A stretch of 64,000 nt of DNA, taken from contig NZ_CP022221.1 in NCBI RefSeq assembly GCF_004114935.1, positions 5,415,001-5,479,000 on the forward strand. Reading direction: 5' to 3'. A model generated the notes under the pieces. The model saw only the letters and a program-made list of their open reading frames with translations, was not told the DNA's origin and ran no database searches. Made by a program: the position numbers and the translations under genes. Source of the DNA: Bradyrhizobium zhanjiangense (lineage in GTDB: Bacteria > Pseudomonadota > Alphaproteobacteria > Rhizobiales > Xanthobacteraceae). Of the stretch, positions 27,562-35,909 are shown one piece after another; positions within the stretch are counted from its first letter, which is position 1; every line of letters begins with the position of its first letter.

Positions 27562-28805
27562 GCGAACAAATCCCGCGCTTTCAGAAGCGCCTGTGTCAGA
27601 TGATCGACTTCTTCCCGCGTATTATACATGCCGAACGAGGCCCGGCAGGTGGCGGTGACGTTGAACCGCTCTAAAAGCGGCATCACGCAATGGGTGCCGG
27701 CGCGCACCGCGATGCCCTGGCGATCGATCACGGTGGCGACATCGTGGGGATGCGCGCCCTTGAGCTCGAAGGAGATCACCGGCCCCTTGCCGCGCGCGGT
27801 ACCGATCAGCCGCAGAGCGTTGATCTCGCGGAGCCGGTCCTGGGCGTAGGTGACGAGATCGTGCTCGTGCGCGGCGATGCGCTCCTTGCCGATCGAATTG
27901 ACGTAATCGATGGCGGCACCGAGGCCGATCGCTTCGACGATGGGCGGGGTGCCGGCTTCGAACTTGTGCGGCGGATCGCCATAGGTGACCCAGTCCTTCG
28001 CAACCTCGCGGATCATCTCGCCGCCGCCGTTGAACGGCCGCATCGCGACAAGGTGCTCGTGCTTGGCATAGAGCGCGCCGATGCCGGTCGGGCCATAAAT
28101 CTTGTGGCCGGTGAACGCGTAGAAATCGCAGTCGAGATCCTGCACGTCGACGGGCAGATGCACCGCGCCCTGCGCACCATCGACCAGCACGGGAATGCCG
28201 CGATCGTGGGCCAGCCGCACGACCTCCTTGATCGGAACGAATGTTCCGAGCGCGTTCGACATCTGGGTGATGGCGACAAGCTTGGTCTTCGGCGTCAGCA
28301 GCTTCTCGAACTCGTCGATCAGGAAATTGCCTTCGTCATCGACGGGCGCCCATTTGATCACCGCGCCGTGGCGTTCCCTGAGGAAATGCCAGGGCACGAT
28401 GTTGGAATGGTGCTCCATGATCGAGAGGACGATCTCGTCGCCCTGCTTGATGTTCGGCTCGCCCCAGGACGACGCCACGAGGTTGATGGCCTCGGTGACG
28501 TTGCGGGTGAAGATGATCTCCTCTGTGCGGCGAGCGTTGACGAACTGCGCGACTTTTGCTCGCGCGCCCTCATAGGCTTCCGTCGCCGCATTGGCGAGAT
28601 AATGTAGGCCGCGATGCACGTTGGCGTATTCGCTGGTATAGGCCTGCGTCATGCGGTCGAGCACCGCGCTGGGCTTCTGCGCCGAGGCGGCGTTGTCGAG
28701 ATAGACCAGCGGCTTGCCGTAGACCTGCATGGCGAGCGCCGGAAAATCCTGGCGAACGCGCGCAACGTCGTAGGCGCCATTCTTGAGGGCCGGATGCGTG
28801 CTCAT
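27558..28805 (-). CDS. sufS: cysteine desulfurase SufS (class II)
   Basis: A 415-residue PLP enzyme that takes sulfur from cysteine as an enzyme persulfide for cluster assembly. The PLP lysine is K235 in FTGHKIYGP (231-239), and the catalytic cysteine is C373 in RAGTHC (368-373), the class II loop arrangement. The gene overlaps sufD by 4 bp at its start and the sufT-like gene by 4 bp at its end. No sufE or sufU partner lies in the operon. Confidence 0.95.
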   Translation of the reverse strand: MSTHPALKNGAYDVARVRQDFPALAMQVYGKPLVYLDNAASAQKPSAVLDRMTQAYTSEYANVHRGLHYLANAATEAYEGARAKVAQFVNARRTEEIIFTRNVTEAINLVASSWGEPNIKQGDEIVLSIMEHHSNIVPWHFLRERHGAVIKWAPVDDEGNFLIDEFEKLLTPKTKLVAITQMSNALGTFVPIKEVVRLAHDRGIPVLVDGAQGAVHLPVDVQDLDCDFYAFTGHKIYGPTGIGALYAKHEHLVAMRPFNGGGEMIREVAKDWVTYGDPPHKFEAGTPPIVEAIGLGAAIDYVNSIGKERIAAHEHDLVTYAQDRLREINALRLIGTARGKGPVISFELKGAHPHDVATVIDRQGIAVRAGTHCVMPLLERFNVTATCRASFGMYNTREEVDHLTQALLKARDLFA

Positions 28806-30112
28806 GACCGCCGCTCCAGCCAGCGCTCGGCGATGCCGATCACGTACTCGCGCAGGCTGTCGTCGGCGATCTGCTCGATCGCCTCGCCGACGAAGGCCTG
28901 GATCAGCAGCGCCTGGGCCTGCTTCTCCGGTAGACCGCGCGCCTTCAGATAGAACAACAGGCTCTCGTCCAGCGCACCGGCGGTGGCGCCATGGCCGCAG
29001 GAGACGTCGTCGGCGAAAATCTCGAGCTCGGGCTTGTTGTCGGCCTCGGCTTCATCCGAGAGCAGCAGCGCGCGGGTCATCATCTTGCCGTCGGTCTTCT
29101 GCGCGTCGGGACGAACGATGATGCGGCCCTGGAACACCGAATGACCCCGGTCGTCGATCACGGCGCGGAAAGTCTCGCGGCTGACGCAGTTCGGCACGGC
29201 ATGGTCGACCAGCAACGTGGTGTCGCCATGCTCGGTCTTCTGCAACAGGTTTACGCCGTTAGCCGAGAGCTCGCTGCCCTCGCCCGCCAGCGTGATGAAG
29301 CCCTGCAAGCGGCTGACGGCAGCGCCAGTCGTCATGTTGAAGAAGTTGAGCTTCACATTGGCGCCGACCGTGACGAACTGCGAGGTGACGTTCACCGCGT
29401 CCGGCGCATCGTCCATCAGGCGAATATGTGCAACATCGGCGCCGTCGCCAACCGTCACGAGCACGGCATCGTTGACCTGGTAGGCCTTGGCGCCGGCCGC
29501 AACGAAGCTTTCGACGATGGTGGCGCGAACGCCCTTCCCGATCGCAACCTGCGAACGGGTGAAGGTCGACGTGGAAGCTGCGGTTGCGATGTGGATGATC
29601 TGGATCGGCGCGGACAGCTGCGCGCCATCAGCGATCGACAGCACGACGCCGTCGGTTGTCATGGCGGCGTTCAGCGCGATCACGGCATCGGTGGACGCAG
29701 TAGTGAGGAGGCCGGCATCCTTCTCCAGCGTCTCCCGCAGCGTCTTGAGGCTCGCCTCGGAGCCGAGCGCCTTCACGTCGGACAGATCCGCCGCAAACAC
29801 GCCGTCGACCAGCACCAGCTTGCGGGCGCCCGCGATCGCATGCGCCTTCACCGCGTCCGCGGCGCGCTTCAACGCGGCCGAATCGGGCGCCGCTGCCAGC
29901 GGCAGCACCTCACCGACCAGCGCACGCAGATCGGTGTACTTCCATTCCTCGATCCGGCGGTGCGGCAGGCCGAGACGCTCATAAGTCTCGAACGCCTCGC
30001 GGCGTGCCGCGATCACAGAGGGCGAACCCGGCAAGCGGCCTTCAGCGCTGGCGAAGAGATCGCTCACCGCGCGGCCGTTCCCGGTCTTTGCCACAGCAAC
30101 GTTCATCTCCAA
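28802..30112 (-). CDS. sufD: Fe-S cluster assembly protein SufD
   Basis: A 436-residue scaffold subunit that pairs with SufB in the SufBC2D complex. The C-terminal half carries the beta-helix signature SRETFRAVIDDRGHSVFQGRI and the DDVSCGHGATAGALDE block with the conserved Cys-Gly-His-Gly seen at the SufB-SufD interface. Six bp separate it from sufC upstream, and it overlaps sufS by 4 bp. Confidence 0.94.
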   Translation of the reverse strand: MEMNVAVAKTGNGRAVSDLFASAEGRLPGSPSVIAARREAFETYERLGLPHRRIEEWKYTDLRALVGEVLPLAAAPDSAALKRAADAVKAHAIAGARKLVLVDGVFAADLSDVKALGSEASLKTLRETLEKDAGLLTTASTDAVIALNAAMTTDGVVLSIADGAQLSAPIQIIHIATAASTSTFTRSQVAIGKGVRATIVESFVAAGAKAYQVNDAVLVTVGDGADVAHIRLMDDAPDAVNVTSQFVTVGANVKLNFFNMTTGAAVSRLQGFITLAGEGSELSANGVNLLQKTEHGDTTLLVDHAVPNCVSRETFRAVIDDRGHSVFQGRIIVRPDAQKTDGKMMTRALLLSDEAEADNKPELEIFADDVSCGHGATAGALDESLLFYLKARGLPEKQAQALLIQAFVGEAIEQIADDSLREYVIGIAERWLERRS

Positions 30113-30118
30113 AATTCC

Positions 30119-30871
30119 TTACGCGGCATCCTCGAACTGGGTGTAGCCGGAAGCTTCCAGCTCCAGCGCCAGTTCCTTGTCACCGCTCTTCACGACACGG
30201 CCCTTCGACATCACGTGCACGAAATCGGGCACGATGTAGTTGAGCAGCCGCTGATAATGGGTGATGACGACCATCGCGCGCCCCGGCGAGCGCAGCGCGT
30301 TGACGCCGTCGGCCGCGATGCGCAGCGCGTCGATGTCGAGGCCGGAATCCATCTCGTCGAGGATGCACAGGCTGGGCTCGAACAGCGCCATCTGGAGCAC
30401 CTCGTTGCGCTTCTTCTCGCCGCCGGAGAAGCCGACATTGACGCCACGCTTGAGCATGTCCTGCGGGATGTTCAGCGACTTCGAGACCTCGCGGACCTTC
30501 TTCAGAAATTCCGGCACCATCAGTTCGCTCTCGCCGCGCGCCTTGCGCTGGGCATTCAGTGCGGTGCGGAGGAAGTTCATGGTGGTGACACCGGGAATCT
30601 CGACCGGATACTGGAAAGCCAGGAACACGCCCTTGGCGGCGCGCTCGTCGGGATCCATCTCCAGGAGGTCCTCGCCCCTAAACAGGATTTGGCCGTCGGT
30701 GACCTCATAGCCGGGCTTGCCGGCGATGACATGAGAGAGCGTCGACTTGCCGGAGCCGTTCGGCCCCATGATCGCGTGCACCTCGCCCTCGTTCACGGTC
30801 AGCGACAGCCCGTGGAGGATCTCACGCTCCTCGACACGAACCTTGAGGTCTTTCACTTCAAGCAAAGCCAT
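30119..30871 (-). CDS. sufC: SufC ATPase of the SufBCD complex
   Basis: From the ATG at 30871 (MALLEVKDLKVRVEE) it has 250 residues; an open frame continues upstream to 30952 but overlaps the end of sufB and lacks family similarity. Walker A is GPNGSGKST (36-44), followed by the SufC-specific signature FSGGEKKRNE and the Walker B LCILDEMDSGLD. The ABC-type ATPase drives conformational change of SufB/SufD in the cytoplasm. Confidence 0.95.
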   Translation of the reverse strand: MALLEVKDLKVRVEEREILHGLSLTVNEGEVHAIMGPNGSGKSTLSHVIAGKPGYEVTDGQILFRGEDLLEMDPDERAAKGVFLAFQYPVEIPGVTTMNFLRTALNAQRKARGESELMVPEFLKKVREVSKSLNIPQDMLKRGVNVGFSGGEKKRNEVLQMALFEPSLCILDEMDSGLDIDALRIAADGVNALRSPGRAMVVITHYQRLLNYIVPDFVHVMSKGRVVKSGDKELALELEASGYTQFEDAA

Positions 30872-30932
30872 TTTGGTGTCCAGTCTATTCAAATGAGGCA
30901 TGGAGCGCCGAGGCGCACCGCGAGGGTCGGTG

Positions 30933-32429
30933 TTAACCGACCGACCCTTCAAGCGAGATCGAGATCAGCTTCTGCGCTTCCACCGCGAATTCCATCGGCA
31001 GCTGCTGCAGCACATCCTTGACGAAGCCGTTGACGACGAGGCCGACGGCCTCTTCCTGCGAGAGGCCGCGCTGGATGCAGTAGAACAGCACGTCCTCCGA
31101 GATCTTCGACGTCGTCGCCTCGTGCTCGAACGTCGCGGACGAGTTCTTCGCCTCGATGTACGGCACGGTGTGCGCGCCGCATTTGTCGCCGATCAACAAG
31201 GAATCGCAGGCGGTGAAGTTGCGCGCCCCTAGCGCTTTGCGGTGCGCGGTGACGAGGCCGCGATAGGTGTTCTGCGATTTGCCGGCGGCGATGCCCTTGG
31301 AGATGATGCGGCTCGACGTGTTCTTGCCGAGATGAATCATCTTGGTGCCGCTATCGACCTGCTGGAAGCCGTTCGAGATCGCGATCGAGTAGAACTCACC
31401 ACGCGAGTTGTCGCCGCGCAGGATGCAGCTCGGATATTTCCAGGTGATCGCCGAACCCGTTTCGACCTGGGTCCAGGAGATCTTGGAATGGTTGCCGCGG
31501 CAGTCGCCACGCTTGGTGACGAAATTGTAGATGCCGCCCTTGCCTTCCGAATTGCCGGGATACCAGTTCTGCACCGTCGAATATTTGATCTCGGCGTCAT
31601 CGAGCGCGACGAGCTCGACCACGGCGGCATGCAGCTGATTCTCGTCGCGCTGCGGCGCGGTGCAGCCCTCGAGATAGGAGACGTAGGAGCCCTTGTCCGC
31701 GATGATCAGCGTGCGCTCGAACTGGCCGGTGTTGCGCTCGTTGATGCGGAAATAGGTCGACAGCTCCATCGGGCAGCGCACCCCCGGCGGCACGTAGACG
31801 AACGAGCCGTCGGAGAACACCGCCGAGTTCAGCGTCGCGTAGAAATTGTCCGAGGTCGGAACCACGGAGCCGAGATATTTCTGCACCAGTTCAGGGTGCT
31901 CGCGGATCGCCTCCGAGATCGGCATGAAGATCACGCCGGCCTTCTTCAGCTCCTCCTTGAAGGTGGTCGCAACCGAGACCGAATCGAAGACAGCATCGAC
32001 CGCGATCTTGCGGCGGGCCGGATCTTCCTCGCCCACCTTGGGCTCGACGCCTTCGAGCATGGCGACTTCCCGCAAGGGAATGCCGAGCTTCTCGTAGGTC
32101 TTCAGGATCTCCGGATCGATCTCGTCGAGCGAGGTGACCATCTTCTTCGGCTTCGGCGCCGCGTAATAGTAGATGTCCTGGAAGTCGATCTTGGGATATT
32201 CGACGCGCGCCCAGGTCGGCTCGGTCATGGTCAGCCAGCGCCGATAGGCTTCCAGCCGCCACTGGAGCATCCAGGCGGGTTCATTCTTTTTCTGCGAGAT
32301 GAACTTTACGATCTCTTCCGAGAGCCCCTTTGGGGCCTTCTCGGAGTCGATCAGGGTCTCAAACCCATAACGATACTGGTCGACGTCGATGCGCTTCACG
32401 CGCTCGACCGTCTCTTGTACGGCTGGCAT
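30933..32429 (-). CDS. sufB: Fe-S cluster assembly protein SufB
   Basis: Scaffold protein on which the nascent cluster is built. I choose the ATG at 32429 because GGAGGATGG sits directly upstream; an in-frame start at 32453 is possible. The protein has 498 residues with family blocks [38 protein letters not shown] and the C-terminal [17 protein letters not shown] holding the conserved cysteine. It lies 122 bp downstream of the NifS-like gene and heads the sufBCDS block, so a second promoter may sit in that gap. Confidence 0.95.
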   Translation of the reverse strand: MPAVQETVERVKRIDVDQYRYGFETLIDSEKAPKGLSEEIVKFISQKKNEPAWMLQWRLEAYRRWLTMTEPTWARVEYPKIDFQDIYYYAAPKPKKMVTSLDEIDPEILKTYEKLGIPLREVAMLEGVEPKVGEEDPARRKIAVDAVFDSVSVATTFKEELKKAGVIFMPISEAIREHPELVQKYLGSVVPTSDNFYATLNSAVFSDGSFVYVPPGVRCPMELSTYFRINERNTGQFERTLIIADKGSYVSYLEGCTAPQRDENQLHAAVVELVALDDAEIKYSTVQNWYPGNSEGKGGIYNFVTKRGDCRGNHSKISWTQVETGSAITWKYPSCILRGDNSRGEFYSIAISNGFQQVDSGTKMIHLGKNTSSRIISKGIAAGKSQNTYRGLVTAHRKALGARNFTACDSLLIGDKCGAHTVPYIEAKNSSATFEHEATTSKISEDVLFYCIQRGLSQEEAVGLVVNGFVKDVLQQLPMEFAVEAQKLISISLEGSVG

Positions 32430-32470
32430 TCCATCCTCCGCTCGCGGTTTCAAGGACCGCGGTGGATCAA

Positions 32471-32482
32471 ACTCGGACGAGT
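32471..32482 (-). promoter_or_regulatory. palindrome upstream of sufB
   Basis: ACTCGGACGAGT is a perfect 5-bp inverted repeat around GA, 42 bp before the sufB start codon. It sits in the 122-bp gap after the NifS-like gene. It could be an iron or Fe-S-responsive operator. I do not match it to a known Irr, RirA or IscR consensus. Confidence 0.3.
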
Positions 32483-32551
32483 ATTCCGTCTATTACGATG
32501 TTTTTTGGCGGAAAGCACGTACCTAGAACCATTCAAGCCGTGTTTCGTCGC

Positions 32552-33691
32552 CTAGCCCTTAAGTAGGTTATTACCGAGCTTTCGCCAAGCCTCTAACGCT
32601 CGATTGATCTCCTCGAGTTCCGTGGACCAGCCAAGACTGAGGCGCACCGCTCCCTGGGCCACAATGGGATCGTACCCCATGGCCGAAAGCACGTGGGACG
32701 GCTGGACCTTTCCCGATGAGCAGGCTGAACCTGACGACACGGCGACGCCTGCGAGGTCAAAGCCGATCACAGCGGTCTCGGCCTTCAGGCCTGGCGTGGT
32801 GAAAAGGACGGTATTTGGCAACCGCTCGACGTTGTCCGCAAAGACCATCACCCCGGCAACGGCGCGAAGGCCATTTTCCAAATGATCCCTGAGGGTTGCC
32901 ATTCGCTTCGCATCCTCCGGCAGAGCCTGAAGCGCCGCCTTGATCGCCGCGCCAAAGCCGGCAATCCCAGCGACATTCTCGGTGCCCGCCCGGCGGTTGA
33001 GCTCCTGCCCGCCCCCACGCAGAACCGGCTCCAGGCCGGCGAGCCCTTCCGCCACCACAAGCGCGCCAACGCCCTTCGGGCCGCCGATCTTGTGCGCAGA
33101 AAAGGTCGCAAGGTCTGCGCCCACAGTCTTGATATCGAATGGAATTTTGCCGAGCGCCTGAATCGCATCGACGTGCAGAAGGCCGCCGGCCTCGTGAACG
33201 ATCCGCGCCGCCTCCGCGACCGGCTGGAGCGCGCCCGTCTCGTTGTTGGCAGCCATGATGGAGGCCAGCGCTGGCGGACCGCCACCGAGCTGGTCCCTCA
33301 GATCCTCGAGGTCGACCACACCGGAGCGCGATACCCGAATCTGTCCGATCTTGTCCGCCGGGAACCGGCCGCCCGCCAGCACCGAGGCATGCTCGACTGC
33401 GGAGACCAGCAGTCGCTCGACGGGGCCGCCCGTCGGCCCCCGCAGGCCGGGCGATAGCGCCAGCCCGTTGGCTTCGGTTCCGGCTGAGGTGAAGATGACG
33501 TTCCGCGGTAGCGCACCTGCGGCGGTGGCCAGCGTGGCACGGGCCTCCTCGACCAGGCGCCGTGCCTCCCTGCCCTCGGCATGGACCGAGGATGGATTGC
33601 CGATCAGGTCGTATGCAGCCAGCATCGCAGCCCTCGCCTGAGCGCGGAGCGGCGTGGTCGCGTTCCAATCGAGATAGACCCGGGTCGGCAT
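32552..33691 (-). CDS. cysteine desulfurase, NifS/IscS-like (class I)
   Basis: A 379-residue PLP enzyme. K201 in FSAHKIGGPKG binds PLP, and C324 in SSGSACSSGK is the mobile-loop cysteine in the class I arrangement. It differs clearly from SufS in the same operon. Being first in the SUF transcript, it likely feeds sulfur to SufBCD or to other sulfur-requiring pathways such as tRNA thiolation. The promoter should lie in the 335-bp gap shared with the divergent hydrolase gene. Confidence 0.92.
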   Translation of the reverse strand: MPTRVYLDWNATTPLRAQARAAMLAAYDLIGNPSSVHAEGREARRLVEEARATLATAAGALPRNVIFTSAGTEANGLALSPGLRGPTGGPVERLLVSAVEHASVLAGGRFPADKIGQIRVSRSGVVDLEDLRDQLGGGPPALASIMAANNETGALQPVAEAARIVHEAGGLLHVDAIQALGKIPFDIKTVGADLATFSAHKIGGPKGVGALVVAEGLAGLEPVLRGGGQELNRRAGTENVAGIAGFGAAIKAALQALPEDAKRMATLRDHLENGLRAVAGVMVFADNVERLPNTVLFTTPGLKAETAVIGFDLAGVAVSSGSACSSGKVQPSHVLSAMGYDPIVAQGAVRLSLGWSTELEEINRALEAWRKLGNNLLKG

Positions 33692-34026
33692 TGAGTAAGA
33701 TATTACCTCAAATCAAAGGGGCATTTCCGTCGTCCCGACATGGGCCGCGGACAGGCACTTGGCAACCATGATTCCGAATGATGCGGTCGCGGTGACGCGA
33801 CCATGACACGCTAACGTCTTGAACCCGTTGGGCGATGTTCAAGATGCTTGCTTTTTGACCCTGTGCCTATGTTAGAACGCGCACCGTCAGTCACCGCGCG
33901 CCGTCAGCGCATCACCGCACGACGCGCCCTCTCACTCTTCATTGCGCTTTCGTCGACATCTGCCGATGAAGCCACAATCGGTTGATTGCCGAGGTCGCCT
34001 CCAGGAAATCAATCAAGAGATCATCG
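33692..34026. other. divergent region between the SUF operon and the hydrolase gene
   Basis: A 335-bp stretch between divergent genes. It presumably carries the main promoter of the SUF operon on the minus strand and that of the hydrolase on the plus strand. I see no gene, no strong inverted repeat and no recognisable iron-control element. Confidence 0.4.
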
Positions 34027-34674
34027 ATGCCCGAAGTCATTTTTACCGGCCCTGCCGGCCGTCTCGAAGGCCGCTACCATCCGGCCAAGCAGAAGAACGC
34101 GCCGATCGCGATGATCCTGCATCCGCATCCGCAGTTCCACGGCACGATGAACCATCAGATCGTGTACCAGTGCTACTACGCCTTTGCACATCGCGGCTTC
34201 TCCGTGCTGCGCTTCAACTTCCGCGGCGTCGGCCGTAGCCAGGGCTCGTTCGACCATGGCACCGGCGAGTTGTCGGATGCGGCCGCAGCGCTCGATTGGG
34301 CGCAGACCATCAATCCCGAAGCGCGCGCCTGCTGGGTCGCCGGCTTCTCCTTCGGCGCCTGGATCGGCATGCAGCTCCTGATGCGCCGCCCGGAGGTCGA
34401 AGGCTTCATCTCGATCGCGCCGCCTGCCAATCTCTACGACTTCTCGTTCCTTGCGCCCTGCCCGTCCTCGGGCCTGATCGTGCATGGCGAGAAGGATGCG
34501 GTGGTGCCGCCCAAGGACGTCAACACGCTGGTCGAGAAGCTGAAGACGCAGAAGGGCATCGTGATCGACCAACAGGTCATTCCCGGCGCCAATCACTTCT
34601 TCGACGCCAAGCTCGAGCCGCTGATGGAGACCATCACGGCTTATCTCGACATGCGCCTCGCCAACGTGCGCTGA
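34027..34674 (+). CDS. alpha/beta hydrolase, small dienelactone-hydrolase-like
   Basis: From the ATG at 34027 the protein has 215 residues. HPHPQFHGTMNHQIV (32-46) is the oxyanion-side block, GFSFGAW (106-112) the nucleophile elbow with S108. The Asp in VHGEKDAVVPP and the His in GANHFFD complete the triad. This compact family (COG2945-like) is widespread in proteobacteria without a firm substrate. It is divergent from the SUF operon, but no functional link is shown. Confidence 0.88.
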   Translation: MPEVIFTGPAGRLEGRYHPAKQKNAPIAMILHPHPQFHGTMNHQIVYQCYYAFAHRGFSVLRFNFRGVGRSQGSFDHGTGELSDAAAALDWAQTINPEARACWVAGFSFGAWIGMQLLMRRPEVEGFISIAPPANLYDFSFLAPCPSSGLIVHGEKDAVVPPKDVNTLVEKLKTQKGIVIDQQVIPGANHFFDAKLEPLMETITAYLDMRLANVR

Positions 34675-34691
34675 GGCCCTATAGCGCTAAG

Positions 34692-34789
34692 GTCCCGTAG
34701 CCCGGATGGAGCGCAAGCGAAATCCGGGAAACTCCATCCGCAGACACAGGGCCCCGGATTGCGCTTCCGTTCCATCCGGGCTACGGGAC
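34692..34789. repeat. intergenic palindromic repeat, GTCCCGTAGCCCGGATGGA inverted
   Basis: GTCCCGTAGCCCGGATGGA (34692-34710) and its exact reverse complement (34771-34789) bound a 98-bp element between the convergent hydrolase and SMR genes. It may act as a two-way terminator. Confidence 0.75.
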
Positions 34790-34801
34790 TGAGTTCGCCG
34801 C

Positions 34802-35125
34802 TCAAGCCAGCTTGAGTGCGACGATCCCCGTCAGCACAAGCGCGATGCCCGCAAGCTTCACCGCGCTCAAGGTTTCGCCGAACAGAACGACACCCAGCAG
34901 GAACGTACCGGCCGCGCCAATGCCGGTCCACACCGAATAGGCAACGCCGACCTCGAGCACCTTCAAGGCACGCCCGAGCAGGAAGACGAAGGCGGCGAGC
35001 AGCACCAGCGAGGCGAGGCTCCAGCCTGCGCGCGTGTAACCTTCCGCATATTTCATCGAGATCGCCCAGCCGACATCGAGCGCGCCGGCTATCACCAGCA
35101 TGAGCCAGGCCGTGGACTGCGACAT
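34802..35125 (-). CDS. SMR family small exporter, SugE/Gdx-like
   Basis: A 107-residue protein with four transmembrane helices of the small multidrug resistance fold. The order AGALDVGWAISMKYAEGYTR (13-32) resembles the SugE/Gdx branch (guanidinium or quaternary ammonium export). The membrane-embedded carboxylate, normally Glu (E14 of EmrE), is Asp here (D17). It is 10 bp downstream of the GST gene on the same strand, so the two form a transcription unit. Confidence 0.88.
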   Translation of the reverse strand: MSQSTAWLMLVIAGALDVGWAISMKYAEGYTRAGWSLASLVLLAAFVFLLGRALKVLEVGVAYSVWTGIGAAGTFLLGVVLFGETLSAVKLAGIALVLTGIVALKLA

Positions 35126-35135
35126 TGGCGTCGCC

Positions 35136-35813
35136 TCAGGCCGCGAGCTTCAAGAGATGCGCATCGTGCCGCACCAGGAAGGCGCGCAGCAATTGCGGAT
35201 AGTCCGCGCCGACCGCAGAGCGCACGCTCGGACGCTTCGCGAGCTCGGCCCGCCACCCGCGGACCTTGGGCAGATCGCTGAAGATGCGAAGCTCGGTCAA
35301 TTCATCGAACACGTCGAAATAGCGGAAGACCGGGGCGAACACCGCATCGACGAGGCTGAATGTCTCGCCCGCGAAATACGGCCCTGCGCCAAGCGCAGCT
35401 TCCACGCGCGCGAATTTGGCCGCGAGCGCCTGGCGCTTGCTCTCGAATGTCGCCGGATCGGTCGTCGTCTCCAGCCCCCAGAGGTCGCCAAGGATCGCCG
35501 AGCCGAACTCCATCCAGGCGCGGTGCTCGGCACGTTTCAGCGCATCCGCCGGATGCAGCTTCGCGCCTGTTTGCGTGTCTTCGATGTACTCGCAGATCAC
35601 GTTGCTCTCGAACAACGCAACCTCGCTCTTGTCGGTCGCAACCACCAGCACCGGCACCTTGCCGAGCGGCGATAGCTTCAGGAACCATTCGGGCTTGTTG
35701 GCCAGATCGATATCGATCCGCTCGAACGGCACGCCCTTCTCCTTGAGCGCGATGACGGCACGCTGCACGTAGGGACAAAGCTTGTGGCTGATCAGTTTGA
35801 GCGAAGCGGTCAT
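35136..35813 (-). CDS. glutathione S-transferase family protein
   Basis: From the ATG at 35813 the protein is 225 residues. The N-terminal thioredoxin-like domain has HKLCPYVQR (10-18) with active-site C13, which is typical of omega/DHAR-like GSTs that work with a cysteine instead of Ser or Tyr. LGKVPVLV holds the cis-proline. The C-terminal all-helical domain is present. Paired with the SMR gene, it could handle a common toxic or electrophilic compound. A strong palindrome lies just upstream of its start. Confidence 0.87.
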   Translation of the reverse strand: MTASLKLISHKLCPYVQRAVIALKEKGVPFERIDIDLANKPEWFLKLSPLGKVPVLVVATDKSEVALFESNVICEYIEDTQTGAKLHPADALKRAEHRAWMEFGSAILGDLWGLETTTDPATFESKRQALAAKFARVEAALGAGPYFAGETFSLVDAVFAPVFRYFDVFDELTELRIFSDLPKVRGWRAELAKRPSVRSAVGADYPQLLRAFLVRHDAHLLKLAA

Positions 35814-35834
35814 GGTGGCGATCTCGGCGGTTAA

Positions 35835-35866
35835 ATGCAACTGCATCTATATAGATGCAATTGCAT
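35835..35866. promoter_or_regulatory. 32-bp near-perfect palindrome upstream of the GST/SMR genes
   Basis: The left arm ATGCAACTGCATCTAT (35835-35850) and the right arm ATAGATGCAATTGCAT (35851-35866) are inverted copies with a single mismatched pair. It begins 22 bp before the GST start codon on the minus strand, so it can overlap the promoter. The structure is that of a dimeric repressor operator (MarR, TetR or HxlR type by general form). A related site is at 35882-35895. Confidence 0.65.
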
Positions 35867-35881
35867 TAACTCGTCAAGGTC

Positions 35882-35895
35882 GATGCATCTGCATC
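35882..35895. promoter_or_regulatory. second TGCATC-type inverted repeat
   Basis: GATGCATCTGCATC is a perfect 6-bp inverted repeat around TC. It reuses the GATGCA half-site of the larger palindrome 16 bp away, suggesting two binding positions for one regulator. Confidence 0.45.
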
Positions 35896-35909
35896 AACTG
35901 CCTGTGACT

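Noticed and set aside
28991..31021. 676-codon plus-strand frame across sufD, sufC and part of sufB
   Set aside because: Antisense to three clear SUF genes that are densely packed; no family similarity.
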